Assembly (NCBI GenBank): GCA_020746875.1
Contig: JAGTJL010000022.1
Location: forward strand, 372,001-436,000
Source of the DNA: Rhexocercosporidium sp. MPI-PUGE-AT-0058
Taxonomy: Eukaryota; Ascomycota; Leotiomycetes; Helotiales
Length of the DNA: 64,000 nucleotides
Direction: 5' to 3'
Part shown: one piece after another, positions 47,046 to 57,863 of the stretch
How positions within the stretch are numbered: the stretch's first letter is position 1
Layout of the letters: the number at the start of each line of letters is the position of its first letter
The notes under the pieces: generated by a model
The model's input: only the letters and a program-made list of their open reading frames with translations
Database searches by the model: none
What the model was told of the DNA's origin: nothing
Translations under genes and position numbers: made by a program

Positions 47046-48905
47046 TCAACCTACCCATTGCCCACATTCTTCTCTATGAGAGAGTTCCAAAAAAGTTAGG
47101 AAAACCAAAGTCAAAACCCCAGCTGCGCACGTAAACCGACTCTGCTCAGAGAGCTTTAATACGGTACTACTAGCACTATTGCTGGACGTTGCAGCAGCGG
47201 CTCCGGAAGCTTTGGTTGGAATTGAGGGCGAGGTTCTTGCTGGTGTGTTGCCAGGAGTGTTACCAACAGCCGAAGCAGCAGCCGGAGCGCCTCCGGTATC
47301 TGAAGTCTCGGTAGAGATACCTGCCGCCGTCCTTGTTCCCGTTTGTGGTGCTGTGTCTGTCGCAGTCTGAGATGTCTCCGATCCATTTGCGTCGAAACCA
47401 GGTAACATGAATCCCTCAACGCCCTCGTCGCCGGTATTCCATTCCAAGCACATATTCGGCAATGAGAAAGACACAGCAGCGATCTCCTGGTTCACCTCCA
47501 AATCGCTAAATCCAAACCCGGTACTCTCGAACCCGGCTCCCACCACACCTCCTACAGCCATCACAGCAGAAGGCTGGATATTCAACAGATTTTTGGGAAA
47601 GCAATCTGTAGATCTGGTTCTGTTTCTTCGGCATCTATAGTCTCGCATAACATATTGCGGTCCGTGACGAACTCGAAATCGGCGCTGAGTTTGGGCAGGT
47701 CAATGTATACGCCTGCGTATATTGATGATGCTAAATCGGAGAATGGGCTTACAGACAGGAGGAAGTTGAAACGGAGGCCGATGACGGGTGTAATCGTGGG
47801 GTTGGATATGCTGGCGTTGAAGGGAAGTCGATTTATCTCCGTCTCGTTGCTGGTTAAGCTCAGTATAGTGTCCCGGCTGATGTTTAGCGGGTTGGACTTA
47901 CAAGCCTGAGACGCTGAACGACAGATCGGTTTTACCATCGCTGGTGAGCTCAACATACGAGCCGTCAGGAATCTAACAGTCATGTCAGAATTCAAAATCC
48001 GAAGCAGAAGTCCTCGCTTTACTCACTGTCATGTCAAAACCCCACGAGATATCCAAATCAACACTAGCTTGAATCGACCAAAAACCTCCAGGACAATCTC
48101 AGGTGCTACAACAGCAATACCACCAACCTCGAAAGTTTCTAAGGTAATGGTGTGGATTGGAACATTGAATTCCAGGGTGTCGAGCTGGGGGCTGAGCTTC
48201 GCTTCGATTTCGATACGGGCGGAGACATTATTGGCAAGTGCTGCGAGAGACCAGCCTGACGTATCGCTGCAGGTGATGTCGAGGATGGATATGCCACCAA
48301 GTAGAGAACAGTCGATGCATCTTAGACCCTGGATAAGTTGTTGGCTAAGGATTGAGAAACTGATATCGCTTTGGGGGTTGGTGAGGGAGGTTTCGTCGCT
48401 GGTGCTTGGTAGGTCGGGATAATTGATTTGGTCCTTAAGAGGCACGGTAGGATCGGTATCGATAGATGCGAATGAATCGTCTTCTTGCCGGTTTAAAAGA
48501 TCTGCATGTTGACGAAGACCAGCGACATCATATTCATCACCGTCTGCGGACATTCCAGATGTCACTTCGATTGTTTCGTATGCTGCATCCCAGGTAACGG
48601 ACTCGGAAGAGAACTCCACGCTATTCGTACCTCTGTTTTCTCCACTAACCTTAACTCTGTAAATCTATTACTTAGCTGATGATGTTCCAGGAGGGTAAGG
48701 TACATACAGATAAGGAGTCCTCGATGTAGTGGTGCTCGCAGTCAAAACTTGGAGTAAAGTTCTCGCTCCTCTTGGGCAGTTTGGAACGAGGTGTGATTGG
48801 GGACAAGCTTTGAATCTGGCCTGGGCTGGCAGAAACAGAGCCCTTTGTGATGAGAGCAGCTATTAACACCCAAATAATAAGTGCAAGTCTTCTGAAAAGC
48901 TCCAT
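47046..48905 (-). CDS. Secreted, probably GPI-anchored fungal protein with two frame breaks
   Basis: Minus-strand exons 48905-48704, 48654-48027, 47972-47902 and 47849-47046. The protein starts with a signal peptide (MELFRRLALIIWVLIAALIT, cleavage near GSVSA) and contains FDCEHHYIED, GLRCIDCSLLGGISILD, ISWGFDMTIPDGSYVELT across an intron, and later MAVGGVVGAGFESTG. The Ser/Thr/Ala-rich stretch (about 100 residues) and terminal hydrophobic segment FTCAAGVLTLVFLTFL fit a GPI-anchored wall protein. The overall order resembles fungal DUF7029/DUF7223 secreted proteins (tentative). The frame breaks twice, at an A5 run on the plus strand (48080-48084) and a T5 run (47590-47594). One extra base at each makes all exon phases close and gives 568 aa. 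As read, translation would end at about 48029. Confidence 0.72.
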
Positions 48906-50174
48906 GTTTAACAACTTGGTAATGATGCTTGATATGGGATAATAATGGGAACAGGAAGAAAGCCGGATCGAAAGTTTGCTTCGCAGGTTAGATTTCGGGT
49001 GGAATGAGAGGTTGAATTGAGTACAATTTGAGCCCAGCTGATGCTTTTCGAGAAGCATATGGGTTTAAATTTACACGAATACAACAACAGATCAGTTAGC
49101 GATATTTCATCATCATCTGATGAGGCTCGACAGAGCCTCTCTTCAGCCGCACGATCACTAGAAAGGGAGCATGATCGTGCACAACCAATATCCCGACTCA
49201 ACTCCTGCGCCCTCCCGCAATCACTCCATCCCACGCCAATCTATCTCCCCAGCTAGCAAGCTATATCTATTTAATCTACTTAATAATTCTCGTGCGGCTC
49301 GAAATGGTTCTCGTTTATCTTGAGCGAGGCTGCGTAACTGCTTGACTTGCATGCCGAAGGTCGGTGGTTGACACGGCCACGTTGTGGTACAAACCACATA
49401 CCAATGAAGTCTCGTTACGCAAGTATCTCAAATCGTCGGGATATCTTTTGGAGGCTTAGAATTGGAATTGTCTAGGTACAGAGTCTGCCTTGACTGATCG
49501 AAGCATATGACAAGAGAGGCGGAAGTCAGGATAAAGTGCATAATATTGATTTTCGGGGGAGTGAAGGAGTTTAGATACTTGAAATGTGACAGAGAATAAA
49601 GATCTAGATCTTTAGAAATAGATAGAGGCGTTTTCTGGTAATTCAAGATGTTCTCGTAGAAGATCGTGTTGGTGGACGGTGGACAACATGTGTAGGAAGG
49701 AGTTGTTTTATATCAACAAAATTCTTTCCTTGGAGAGTAAGGTACTTTTAATCTAGAACATGCACAGGTAAGGCTCAAAGTCACATACTAGAAACGTTTT
49801 CATTCTCGAGGCAGTTTCGTTGGGGTGTTTTGGTGGGATTCAGGTCGGAAGATCCATGGCTAGATTGGACATTTAGCTGCTCTTGGAACGAAATGATATG
49901 GACTGGTAAACCAAGCAAGCTGACAAATCCCATGCACATATCATCTTGAGTTATGGTTCGGTACATAAAGTAGGTTCCTCTTGCTGCTTTCCGTTTATCC
50001 TTCATGTTGGTTGGGTGACGGCCTCGCTTGGAATCTCACCCGACTAGGTCGATGACGGGGCTGAATTCGAACCATCCCCGAACATCGCCAGACAGTCACA
50101 TTCAACGATAATCGTGAGATCTGAATAACGCCATCAAGCCTATGTTCTTCGCTCTCAGCTGCAATTGAATCATC
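48906..50174. other. Intergenic, divergent promoters
   Basis: Between the start of the GPI-like protein gene and that of the DUF5519 gene. Contains AT-rich stretches and short frames without features. Confidence 0.4.
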
Positions 50175-51029
50175 ATGAATAACTTTACTCTTCGTCGGCT
50201 TGATATCGTGGATCTCATTCGGCGGGGTCCTACCATCACCATACCTTTGATTGGAGCATCCACAGCTGCTCTTATCTGGTGCATTAGAGACTATCGAGCT
50301 TTCATTGCTCTTGGACCTGGGGGCATTCCTCATAATGTCTTCGGCTGGGCTTTGATCAGCATCTTCATCCGCCCGTTCGCTCTCAGCGCGAAGGACGCGA
50401 CTTGGACCGGCGACTACCCATCTGAAGGTGCCCACCAGGATATCTTGGACCTGAAAGAGAGAACCGGGGGAAAGGCGAAACTAGCTGGTATCGCTCCTCA
50501 TCGTCAGATGACCCAAAAAGCTCCAGATTCAATGAAAACAGTACGTTTCCACCGCTCTGCGATGATTTGGGCTAAAGTCACATGATAATTATCGCTGACG
50601 ATGATTCAGCCACTGAAAGAGCTCTTCGATGAGATGGTGAAGAGCCACCCAGAACTTCTCGAAACGAAACGCTCTTTATACGAGAGACATCACGATGCTA
50701 TCTTCGTCCAGTCGGACCTCCTTCAAGACCCTAACTCCTCGATCCCAGCCACTGCTCGCATCTCTAGGGGAGAAATCGGTCACATTCATCACGATGCGTC
50801 TGTTCATCTGTACTTCTCACCTGCTGATGCTAGAGTACTGATTGAGAAGAACTGGGCGGAAAGACATAGACTGGCACGTACGAAGCCATTTCTAGGGAGA
50901 GTCAATATAGCTGGTGTTGCGGGCACTTATTTGATGATCTATGGTCCACGCGACGAGGGGGAGCTGGAGACCATGAAGACTATCCTGGAGAACAGTGTGA
51001 AGTTTATGACTGGAGTGGAAGGATTTTGA
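50175..51029 (+). CDS. Fungal luciferase-domain (DUF5519) protein
   Basis: Exons 50175-50540 and 50610-51029 give 261 aa. N-terminal hydrophobic stretch (TITIPLIGASTAALIWCI), then GPGGIPHNVFGWALI, and after the intron the conserved block: SRGEIGHIHHDASVHLYFSP, DARVLIEKNWAERHRLA and GTYLMIYGPRDEGELE. This HxH-containing pattern (GHIHHDASVH) is the hallmark of a fungal family annotated as luciferase domain or DUF5519, which has no demonstrated luciferase activity. Probably membrane-associated. Biochemical role unknown. Confidence 0.85.
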
Positions 51030-52079
51030 GGTATTTCACAGGTAAGTGCGGTCTTTTTAAGAGGAATCAATACTCAACTGCTGGACCCAGGTTAATCAGC
51101 TAATTGCACTGTCTTGAATTGGGCAATGAGCGTGGCTTGGATCCTAGAAATAAGTTTAATATCCGTACTTTGCTTTTATGTTACCTATGATATGCTCAAT
51201 TTGTTTTTCTAGCATCAAAGCTAAGATTTTTTACCTATCCAGAGAACGCCTTTGATTATGCCACAACCTGCAGGACTTCCCCCTAAGTATCATATTTCCA
51301 TCTACTATGTATCAGTAGTGGGCAATGGGATTATGTCGCTTACTATTTCCAGAATTTTGTTTTTTCATTTGTGTAAGTAAGTTTTAACTTTTTGAAGATT
51401 CGGCTGTCGACATTTGGGGGTTTTTGGTTTCGTGATCTTCCCGTGTATGTCGTGCTTTTCCGCCTCATTTTCGACATCTCTTGGACAAGGCTCCAGGATG
51501 ACGATGCATCCAACCACAATTCCCCATCTTGGCGATCTTAAGAATCTGCCGGCATGCATTCGATCCGAGCTACGATCGTCCAATCCTAAAATCGGTATCA
51601 ATAAGCTTAATGATTAAATGCGGGATGGCGTATATCAACACTGGCAGCTTTGGCAGATCTAGATCGTGGCTGTTGCACGGCTCGACGCCCTCGAGACCTG
51701 GAGTTTACGAATGAGAAGTTTTCCATTTCTAAAAGTTGGCAGAAAAGAAATATAGCTTCTACTTACACTCTACTGATGCAGAGACTTCAAGCCATGCCTT
51801 CAAAGTAGCTCGAAGAAGCTGCGATCACCGTATCTCGGCCCACTTGACACTGAAATACTAGTCACAAGGCAAACAAGTTGACAGAGAAAATATGTCGCGA
51901 TCAAGCCCATTTATGGGCATAACTGACATTCAAAAAGTACTGTCGATGCATTCTAGAGACGGCGGAGTTGAGTGATGGCTATAAATCCCAGCTGTATTCA
52001 CCCGACCATTTTTCAATCTCCATAACCTCTTAAGCAACTCTCAAAAACCCAGCACAAATTCTCAATAAACTGGAGCAGA
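51030..52079. other. Intergenic, no feature seen
   Basis: 3' region of the DUF5519 gene and promoter of the peroxygenase gene. Nothing supported. Confidence 0.4.
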
Positions 52080-53579
52080 ATGCGGTTTCTGTTCTTCAAC
52101 TTTATCAACACGGTTCTGGCATTTCCAGGAATGTTACCCGACATTAAAGCCCGGCAGTCACTTCCAACCAACCTCCCGCTCAGCTCCCAAGAAGGCAACT
52201 CAGGCCCAATTCCCAGTTTGGCATTCAATGCCGCAGACCAGTTCGTGGATGTTCGTCCTGGCACTACTCATCAGTTCATCGCCCCCAGCAGTAACGACAA
52301 ACGTGGTCTCTGCCCCGGCTTGAACGCAGCTGCAAACCATGGCTTCCTCCCACGAAGCGGACTCGCTACCATTGCGCAAAGTTGGTTCCTCAGCACCCCG
52401 AAGTAATCTTCGCTAACATCTAGTAGCTGTTACTGGACTTGGACAGGCATACAGCCTAGGTAACGAGTTTGCAGCTGCGCTTGCTGTCATTGCCATCGCT
52501 CTTACTGGTGATCCTATCGCCGGTACTTGGTCCATTGGTGGCTCATACTCCCCAAGTTTACTAGGAGGTCTCTTCTCAAACCCCTCTGGAATAGACTGGT
52601 CCCACAACACCTACGAGAGCGATGCATCTCCAACACGGGTAAGCAATTCATGGCCTAACAAGCCATTCATGAGCTGACACAGCAAAGGTCGATGCCTACC
52701 TCAACAATGGTGATGCAACACCACTCAACATCGCCCGCTTCGATAAATTGTACAACTTAGCCACGAACTATACCCTGGACAACCTCCGCGACCACAACAA
52801 ATACGTGCACGATCTCTCCATCCAAAACAACCCATACTACTTCTCAGCTGTAAGCAAACCGGGTTTTCGTGAGAATGTGGCTAACCCAAACAGCCTTTTG
52901 CTGGACTTGTACCTCCCATCGCTCACCACTTCGTCATCAATCTTATGAGCAACGTATGTTCTAATCGTTCTCAATGCAATTTATGCCTAACAGCTTTTAG
53001 CATTCTGCGGACAACATTCAAGGAACACTCACACGTGAAACCCTGAAGAGCTTCTTCTCGATCACTGGACCCGACGGTGCTCACGTCTGGACTGCTGGCC
53101 ACGAAAGGATCCCTTTGAATTGGTACAAAAGGCCTACGGCAAATCCATACGGTGCCGTCCCAGCATTTGTAAGTCTTCACTTCCAAGACTCAATCGGATC
53201 CCATCAGCTAATCTGTATATTTTCTCAGGCCGACGTGGCAATCCTGGCCACCAAATACCCTGAAATCGTCCAATTCGGCGGCAATACTGGCACACCGAAC
53301 TCCTTCGTTGGCGTCAATCCAGGTGATATTACTGGCGGTGTCTTCAATGGCGTGACACTTCTTCAAGGGAACAATCTAGGCTGCTTCTTCTTCCAGGCAG
53401 CTCAACAAGCCATCCCGTCTGTTCTGCAAGGTGTCGTCTCGAACCTTGCTCCCGTGATAGCGCTTGTCAACCAGTATATCTCCCCCGTCACTCAACTGTT
53501 GAACTGTCCGGCTTTCAACGCATTCAATCAGAGTGCTTTCAACCAGTTCCCTGGTGCTGGATATCATCCTACCCAATAG
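52080..53579 (+). CDS. Secreted heme-thiolate peroxidase (chloroperoxidase / unspecific peroxygenase family)
   Basis: Extracellular heme enzyme using H2O2 for halogenation or oxygen insertion. Exons 52080-52380, 52427-52638, 52688-52849, 52894-52953, 53001-53168 and 53229-53579 give 417 aa. Signal peptide MRFLFFNFINTVLA, a likely pro-region ending near IKAR, then RGLCPGLNAAANHGFLPRSG, in which C78 is the proximal heme ligand. NTYESDASPTR (residues ~161-171) aligns with the E-G/H-D-x-S metal and acid-base motif; here the middle residue is Ser. DNIQGTLTRETLKSFFSI and HERIPLNWYKRP follow, as in long-type members. The C-terminal part ends in an Asn/Phe-rich tail with one Cys (LLNCPAF). All splice junctions fall in phase. 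Substrate unknown. Confidence 0.92.
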
Positions 53580-54047
53580 ACGAAAGATTTCACCTGAGAT
53601 CTGAGAGGATCGGGCGGGCAAGAACATGTGGATTCCGGGGCGAATGAAGGATTTAAGTCCTAGTTTATGAATATTTCCACTTTGAGGGTCTGCCTTTTGG
53701 TATTCGCTGGCTTTCAACAAGCCCTATTTAGCTCAAAAAATTGACTCTTCTCTTGAGTCCGACCATTTCCTCCAAGCAAATAGTAGTTTACCACTGAAGA
53801 GACTACTTCGTACTTCTGTTGTGCGGCTTCCAATCCGTAGTACTACAGCACATGACGGACGATGGTATAGTTGCATTCTATCGACAAAAAAGTCATCAGG
53901 ATCTATGAACAGCAAATGTGTCAAAAAGCATCGCCAATCGCTCTCAAACACCGTTAAGAACCCACCCAATCTTCCAAATAGGTCTGTTGAAACCCACAAA
54001 ATCATATCAAAACTCTAATTGTACAAATGGAATCCACTAGTTCACCT
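53580..54047. other. Intergenic, convergent 3' ends
   Basis: No feature seen apart from short frames. Likely both 3' UTRs. Confidence 0.4.
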
Positions 54048-54800
54048 TCAATGCACAGCAGGCTCCGTACGACTTTCCGCTTCTCCCGCCACCCTTCCAT
54101 CTAGGCCCCCATCGGAAGCCATCGATGGAGACGCAGGTCTGTAATCCTCTACCTTGGCAGGCTTTGACACCATCCCAAACAAATTCAAGAAATTGTTCAT
54201 CCGCAGCATCATACACGAGAACAGTGTGATACCCGTAATGACAATCTCCTCTCTGGCCGCCTCACTCATTGCAGTCCTCTCTCCCAAGAACTCAATATTC
54301 CCAACTTTCTTGATTGCCCAAACATTCGCGGCATACCTCGCCACTGGCAGTTGGTTGGGATCCAGACACACGAAATCCCACGTCTTGAAATTGCACTCGC
54401 TCGCCCAAGTCATGGGCACTGGTTCGTCTGTGTCAGAAAAGTTATGTGAGAGGTGCATGTACTGGGTCTTGATTCGACTTGTTGCTTGGAGCTCGGTTGC
54501 TTTGCCTCGGATCTCGACGTCGGCATTGATGGAGATGGGATGCAGGACGCCGGTACCGATTGTGGAGTCGTCTGCAACGGATTTGAAGATCAAGCGAGGT
54601 TTGATCTTGAGGGTGTGGTAGTCGACGATGTAGAGGGGTTTGGGAATTTGACTCCCTTCCGCTTTTTCCGACACGAGGGACTCAAACTTCCTCCATGAGA
54701 AGTTGACTTGAAGAATGGGAGGGGTCGAGGGTTTGGAGATTGATTTTGGCGTTAAGGTTTGTTGCAATGGCTCCTGCCATTTCTGGTTGGTGGAAGTCAT
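54048..54800 (-). CDS. Uncharacterised fungal protein, 250 aa
   Basis: Single-exon frame with an ATG at 54800. Sequence features: LQVNFSWRKFESLVSEKA near residue 35, LYIVDYHTLKIKPRLIFKS, GVLHPISINADVEIRGK, then WASECNFKTWDFVCLD and ANVWAIKKVGNIEFLG, giving a beta-rich pattern, and one hydrophobic stretch at ~190-210 (IVITGITLFSCMMLRMNNFLN). The alternation and overall size recall tubby-like or LURP-one-like beta-barrel proteins of fungi, but I cannot confirm that. No signal peptide. Tail rich in Ala, Ser and Glu. Confidence 0.65.
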   Translation of the reverse strand: MTSTNQKWQEPLQQTLTPKSISKPSTPPILQVNFSWRKFESLVSEKAEGSQIPKPLYIVDYHTLKIKPRLIFKSVADDSTIGTGVLHPISINADVEIRGKATELQATSRIKTQYMHLSHNFSDTDEPVPMTWASECNFKTWDFVCLDPNQLPVARYAANVWAIKKVGNIEFLGERTAMSEAAREEIVITGITLFSCMMLRMNNFLNLFGMVSKPAKVEDYRPASPSMASDGGLDGRVAGEAESRTEPAVH

Positions 54801-55527
54801 AGTGATGAATGATGTTGAGGTTGTGAATTGGAGTAGACTCGAAGTTTGCTGATTGTCTCTTGGTCTTTTGGCTTTGGGGTCTTGTTGGTAGTTTTTGTAT
54901 TGTTGTTGACTTGCTTGGCGAGAAGTTGTAATCTTGTCTTGGAAATGCCTGGTGGAAAATTATTGTAGTCTGAGTGTTCTTTAGTCTTGCTTCCAAGCAT
55001 CAAGATATATATCTTATGGTCGAGGGCTCAGATCTCTCAGCCTTGCGACTCAAGCCGAGTTGCATCATTGTGGTCCAGTGAACGACGAATAAACCAATTA
55101 CTGGGCATTGCCCCTCGCTAGACCACTTTAGGTTGTATGGACCGCTCGCTTAATTCAGCTTCAGGGGCAGTGCAGGATGACCACCTTCTCCTCCTCAACC
55201 TGAATCCAGGAATACTTTTCGTCCCTCCACTTCCATTACTATATCCAGCCCTATGTGCCGCTGTCCACCAAGAAGATAAGCAATTCCTTCGTAAAATATC
55301 GAGTCCTATTTGTTACTGTATTTACATTCGACAGACGAAAACCCATATTTTACGTCAAGTCACACCATCTTGGCGTTCTGCGGCAGAAGGCAGCGGTCTT
55401 GGCTATTATCTCTCTGTCAGCTTCGCCGCAAGGCAGCTCAGGGGTGGCCAGCATCGAAAGGGTATAAACTCCATCAATCCATTCCATACTTTCCCCGCAT
55501 CCAATTCGAGTTCATCGTAGCGCAAAA
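54801..55527. other. Divergent promoter region
   Basis: Between the starts of the 250-aa protein gene and the Zn2Cys6 gene. Frames here are short and without motif. No individual regulatory site is recognised. Confidence 0.4.
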
Positions 55528-57089
55528 ATGCCCGGAGTCCCGTCTGGACGTGGCTGTGAGGCGTGCCGAAAGCAGAAGAAGAAGGTTGGCAGCACCGAAA
55601 TCGATCCGATTAAGCAACACACAGACCTGCTAACCATGACAAAAGTGTGATCAGGCGAAGCCAAAATGTTCAAGGTGTACTCGTCTCGAGATCGATTGCA
55701 TAGGGTGTGGTCAAAGACGATTCAAATTTGTGGATGAGTCCCAGTCCCAATTAGTCGTATGCAAGCCAAAATCACCCACACGGTCACCCCGGCCGAATAT
55801 ACCTGCATATGAGAGGATATCATGGTCACCTAGTAATGAGTCGACGATGATCATGGGGGCTTTCTGTTCCGCGCTTCAGATTACCGATGTCCGTTACGAT
55901 CTAGGTGTCTATGGCACATTCATCAAGGATATACCAAGACGGATCGGGACCAGCGTCGCCCTTGATGCTTCGGTCCGTGCTATGACTAGCACGTATTCTG
56001 CAGTACACACAAGGAGTAAAACTGTAGACGCACTCGAACATTATGTAGATGCATTGGAGATCCTACGGAACACTTTGAGCAATCCGGACGAAGCGGGGTC
56101 TGCGAACACACTTTGTGCCATGTATCTGTTGATGGTCTGTCAAGTAAGCATTTTGTAATCCATGACATATGCAGGTACAAATACCTAACGAAACTTAACA
56201 CAGGGATGGGTCGGAGAGAAAGATGATTGCACTAGTCATGGACAAGCATTTGCGTACCTCCTCAGCACGGTCAAGCCCGAGGACTTCCAAACGGAGTTCG
56301 AAGACGAGTTATTCATGGCTCTCTGTGTTCCTGTCGTAAGTCGCTTAGCTCACAAGACTGATTCAATGTGAGGCCCAGCTGACGATAGTGCTATAGATCG
56401 TTGAGAGTATTGCAAGACCAGAAATCCAACTGCATCCATGGCTCGAGAGGCTGACCAAGGCACGAGACGACGCATGTCCCATGGAAAGCCTCAAATTGCG
56501 CAATATGGGCATGATATCAGAATTCATAAACCACCCAGAAGCACACCTAGTAGAAATGCAGTTCATCTACCAATCGATGGGGGAGGATTTAGCTAAGATC
56601 CAAGGATACCTTACCAAGATCGTGGAAGCTGGAGATCCCGATAGACGGGCCCATTCTCGATATCAAACGGTCTACGGCATCCAACTGTCCTTTGCCTTAT
56701 TACTGAATGTACTGCTTCGCTCTTTTAGTGGCAACAATTTCTTGGGTATGCTCAAAGAATGTACAGCTCTAGTGAACGAGACAATTGCCCTAGCAGAAGA
56801 CGCCCGGCAATATAGACCATTGGGTTCGAGTGGGGCGCCTACTACTCTTGTGTGTGCATGGGCAGCCACGACAGACCTGGCCCAGAGGCGAAGAGCAGAG
56901 GAGCTCATGGATGAATATCAGGCAGATTTTGAAATCGCGAATTGGAGACAGATTGCTGTGTGGATTGAACGAAAGTTGAGTGTCGGATGCCTCAATCACT
57001 GTCTTACGGAGCTTTCGGTACTCGGGGCGGAACTGGATATACCAGCTCAAGAAAGCATTCCTACACCTACTGAATGCAATGTCATGTAG
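55528..57089 (+). CDS. Zn(II)2Cys6 fungal transcription factor
   Basis: Nuclear sequence-specific regulator. Exons 55528-55584, 55646-56143, 56204-56335 and 56397-57089 give 459 aa. The zinc cluster spans the first intron: C10-x2-C13-x6-C20-x6-C27-x2-C30-x6-C37, a perfect match to the family spacing, with the basic RKQKKK between the second and third Cys. The remainder (AFCSALQITDVRYDLGVYGT, LDASVRAMTSTYSAV, ALEILRNTLSNPDE, CAMYLLMVCQGW) is the fungal-specific helical region found in the short Zn2Cys6 proteins. The neighbours (250-aa protein, beta-lactamase-like hydrolase) do not point to a defined pathway, so the target is unknown. Confidence 0.92.
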
Positions 57090-57863
57090 CTTTTTTCTTC
57101 TCTCTTCACTAAGCGAATAGATTCCCACTCCACACTGTTACCATACCAATTGAATTTCTTAATTTTTATTTACTGTAAGCAAAAATAAATTATATATATG
57201 ATTGGCTAAAAGTGTGTGGAGCGATTTACAGTAGCCGAGCTCTCTATTCATTAAGATCGATAGTAACAAACAGGTAGACATGCTAGCCGCAGCTCCTCTG
57301 TCTGTAGGCCACCTCCAGACGCTGGTCATTATATGTCGTCTGAATGTTGTGTAACTGAATTGACAATCTCACAGCCGAATCTCAGCCACAGTGAAGCGAA
57401 CTCCAGAGCGCAACATGTAGCCTTTTTGGTCTGCTGCACGAGAAAGCAAGGGTACTGCCCGCTTTAGCCTGGTGCTTACAGCGTCAGATCGTCCAGTAAT
57501 ATAAGTAGTTTCTAGTGTGCCTTAGCTGGAAATCTAATCTCGATCTAGCGGCGCATGTATCTTTCGTGTTTTTCATTCGAGGTGTTGGGGCGCATCAACA
57601 AGGCTGGATGCTGCCAAGCATCCAAGCTGCGGATGTTTACCTCCCAGGCAGCAGATTAATTTCACAGTCTTGTCTCCGCCTCATTTCGAGTTGGACCAAT
57701 TAGATATTTCGAATTGCAACGTCATATTCCACTTTCACGATGGACTTGTACCGATGGGCCGCTGGCTTTAGAGAATAAAAAGACCAATTCTGAGAATTAA
57801 CAAGCAACTCGTTGCTCTCACTCAATTATAATCACAACTCCTCTTCCTTATTAAATACACAAC
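57090..57863. other. Intergenic, promoter of the hydrolase gene
   Basis: No gene. A TTATTAAATACACAAC leader precedes the ATG at 57864. Confidence 0.4.

Noticed and set aside
51365..51714. Short frames around 51.4-51.7 kb
   Set aside because: Present on both strands, without splice partners or family features.
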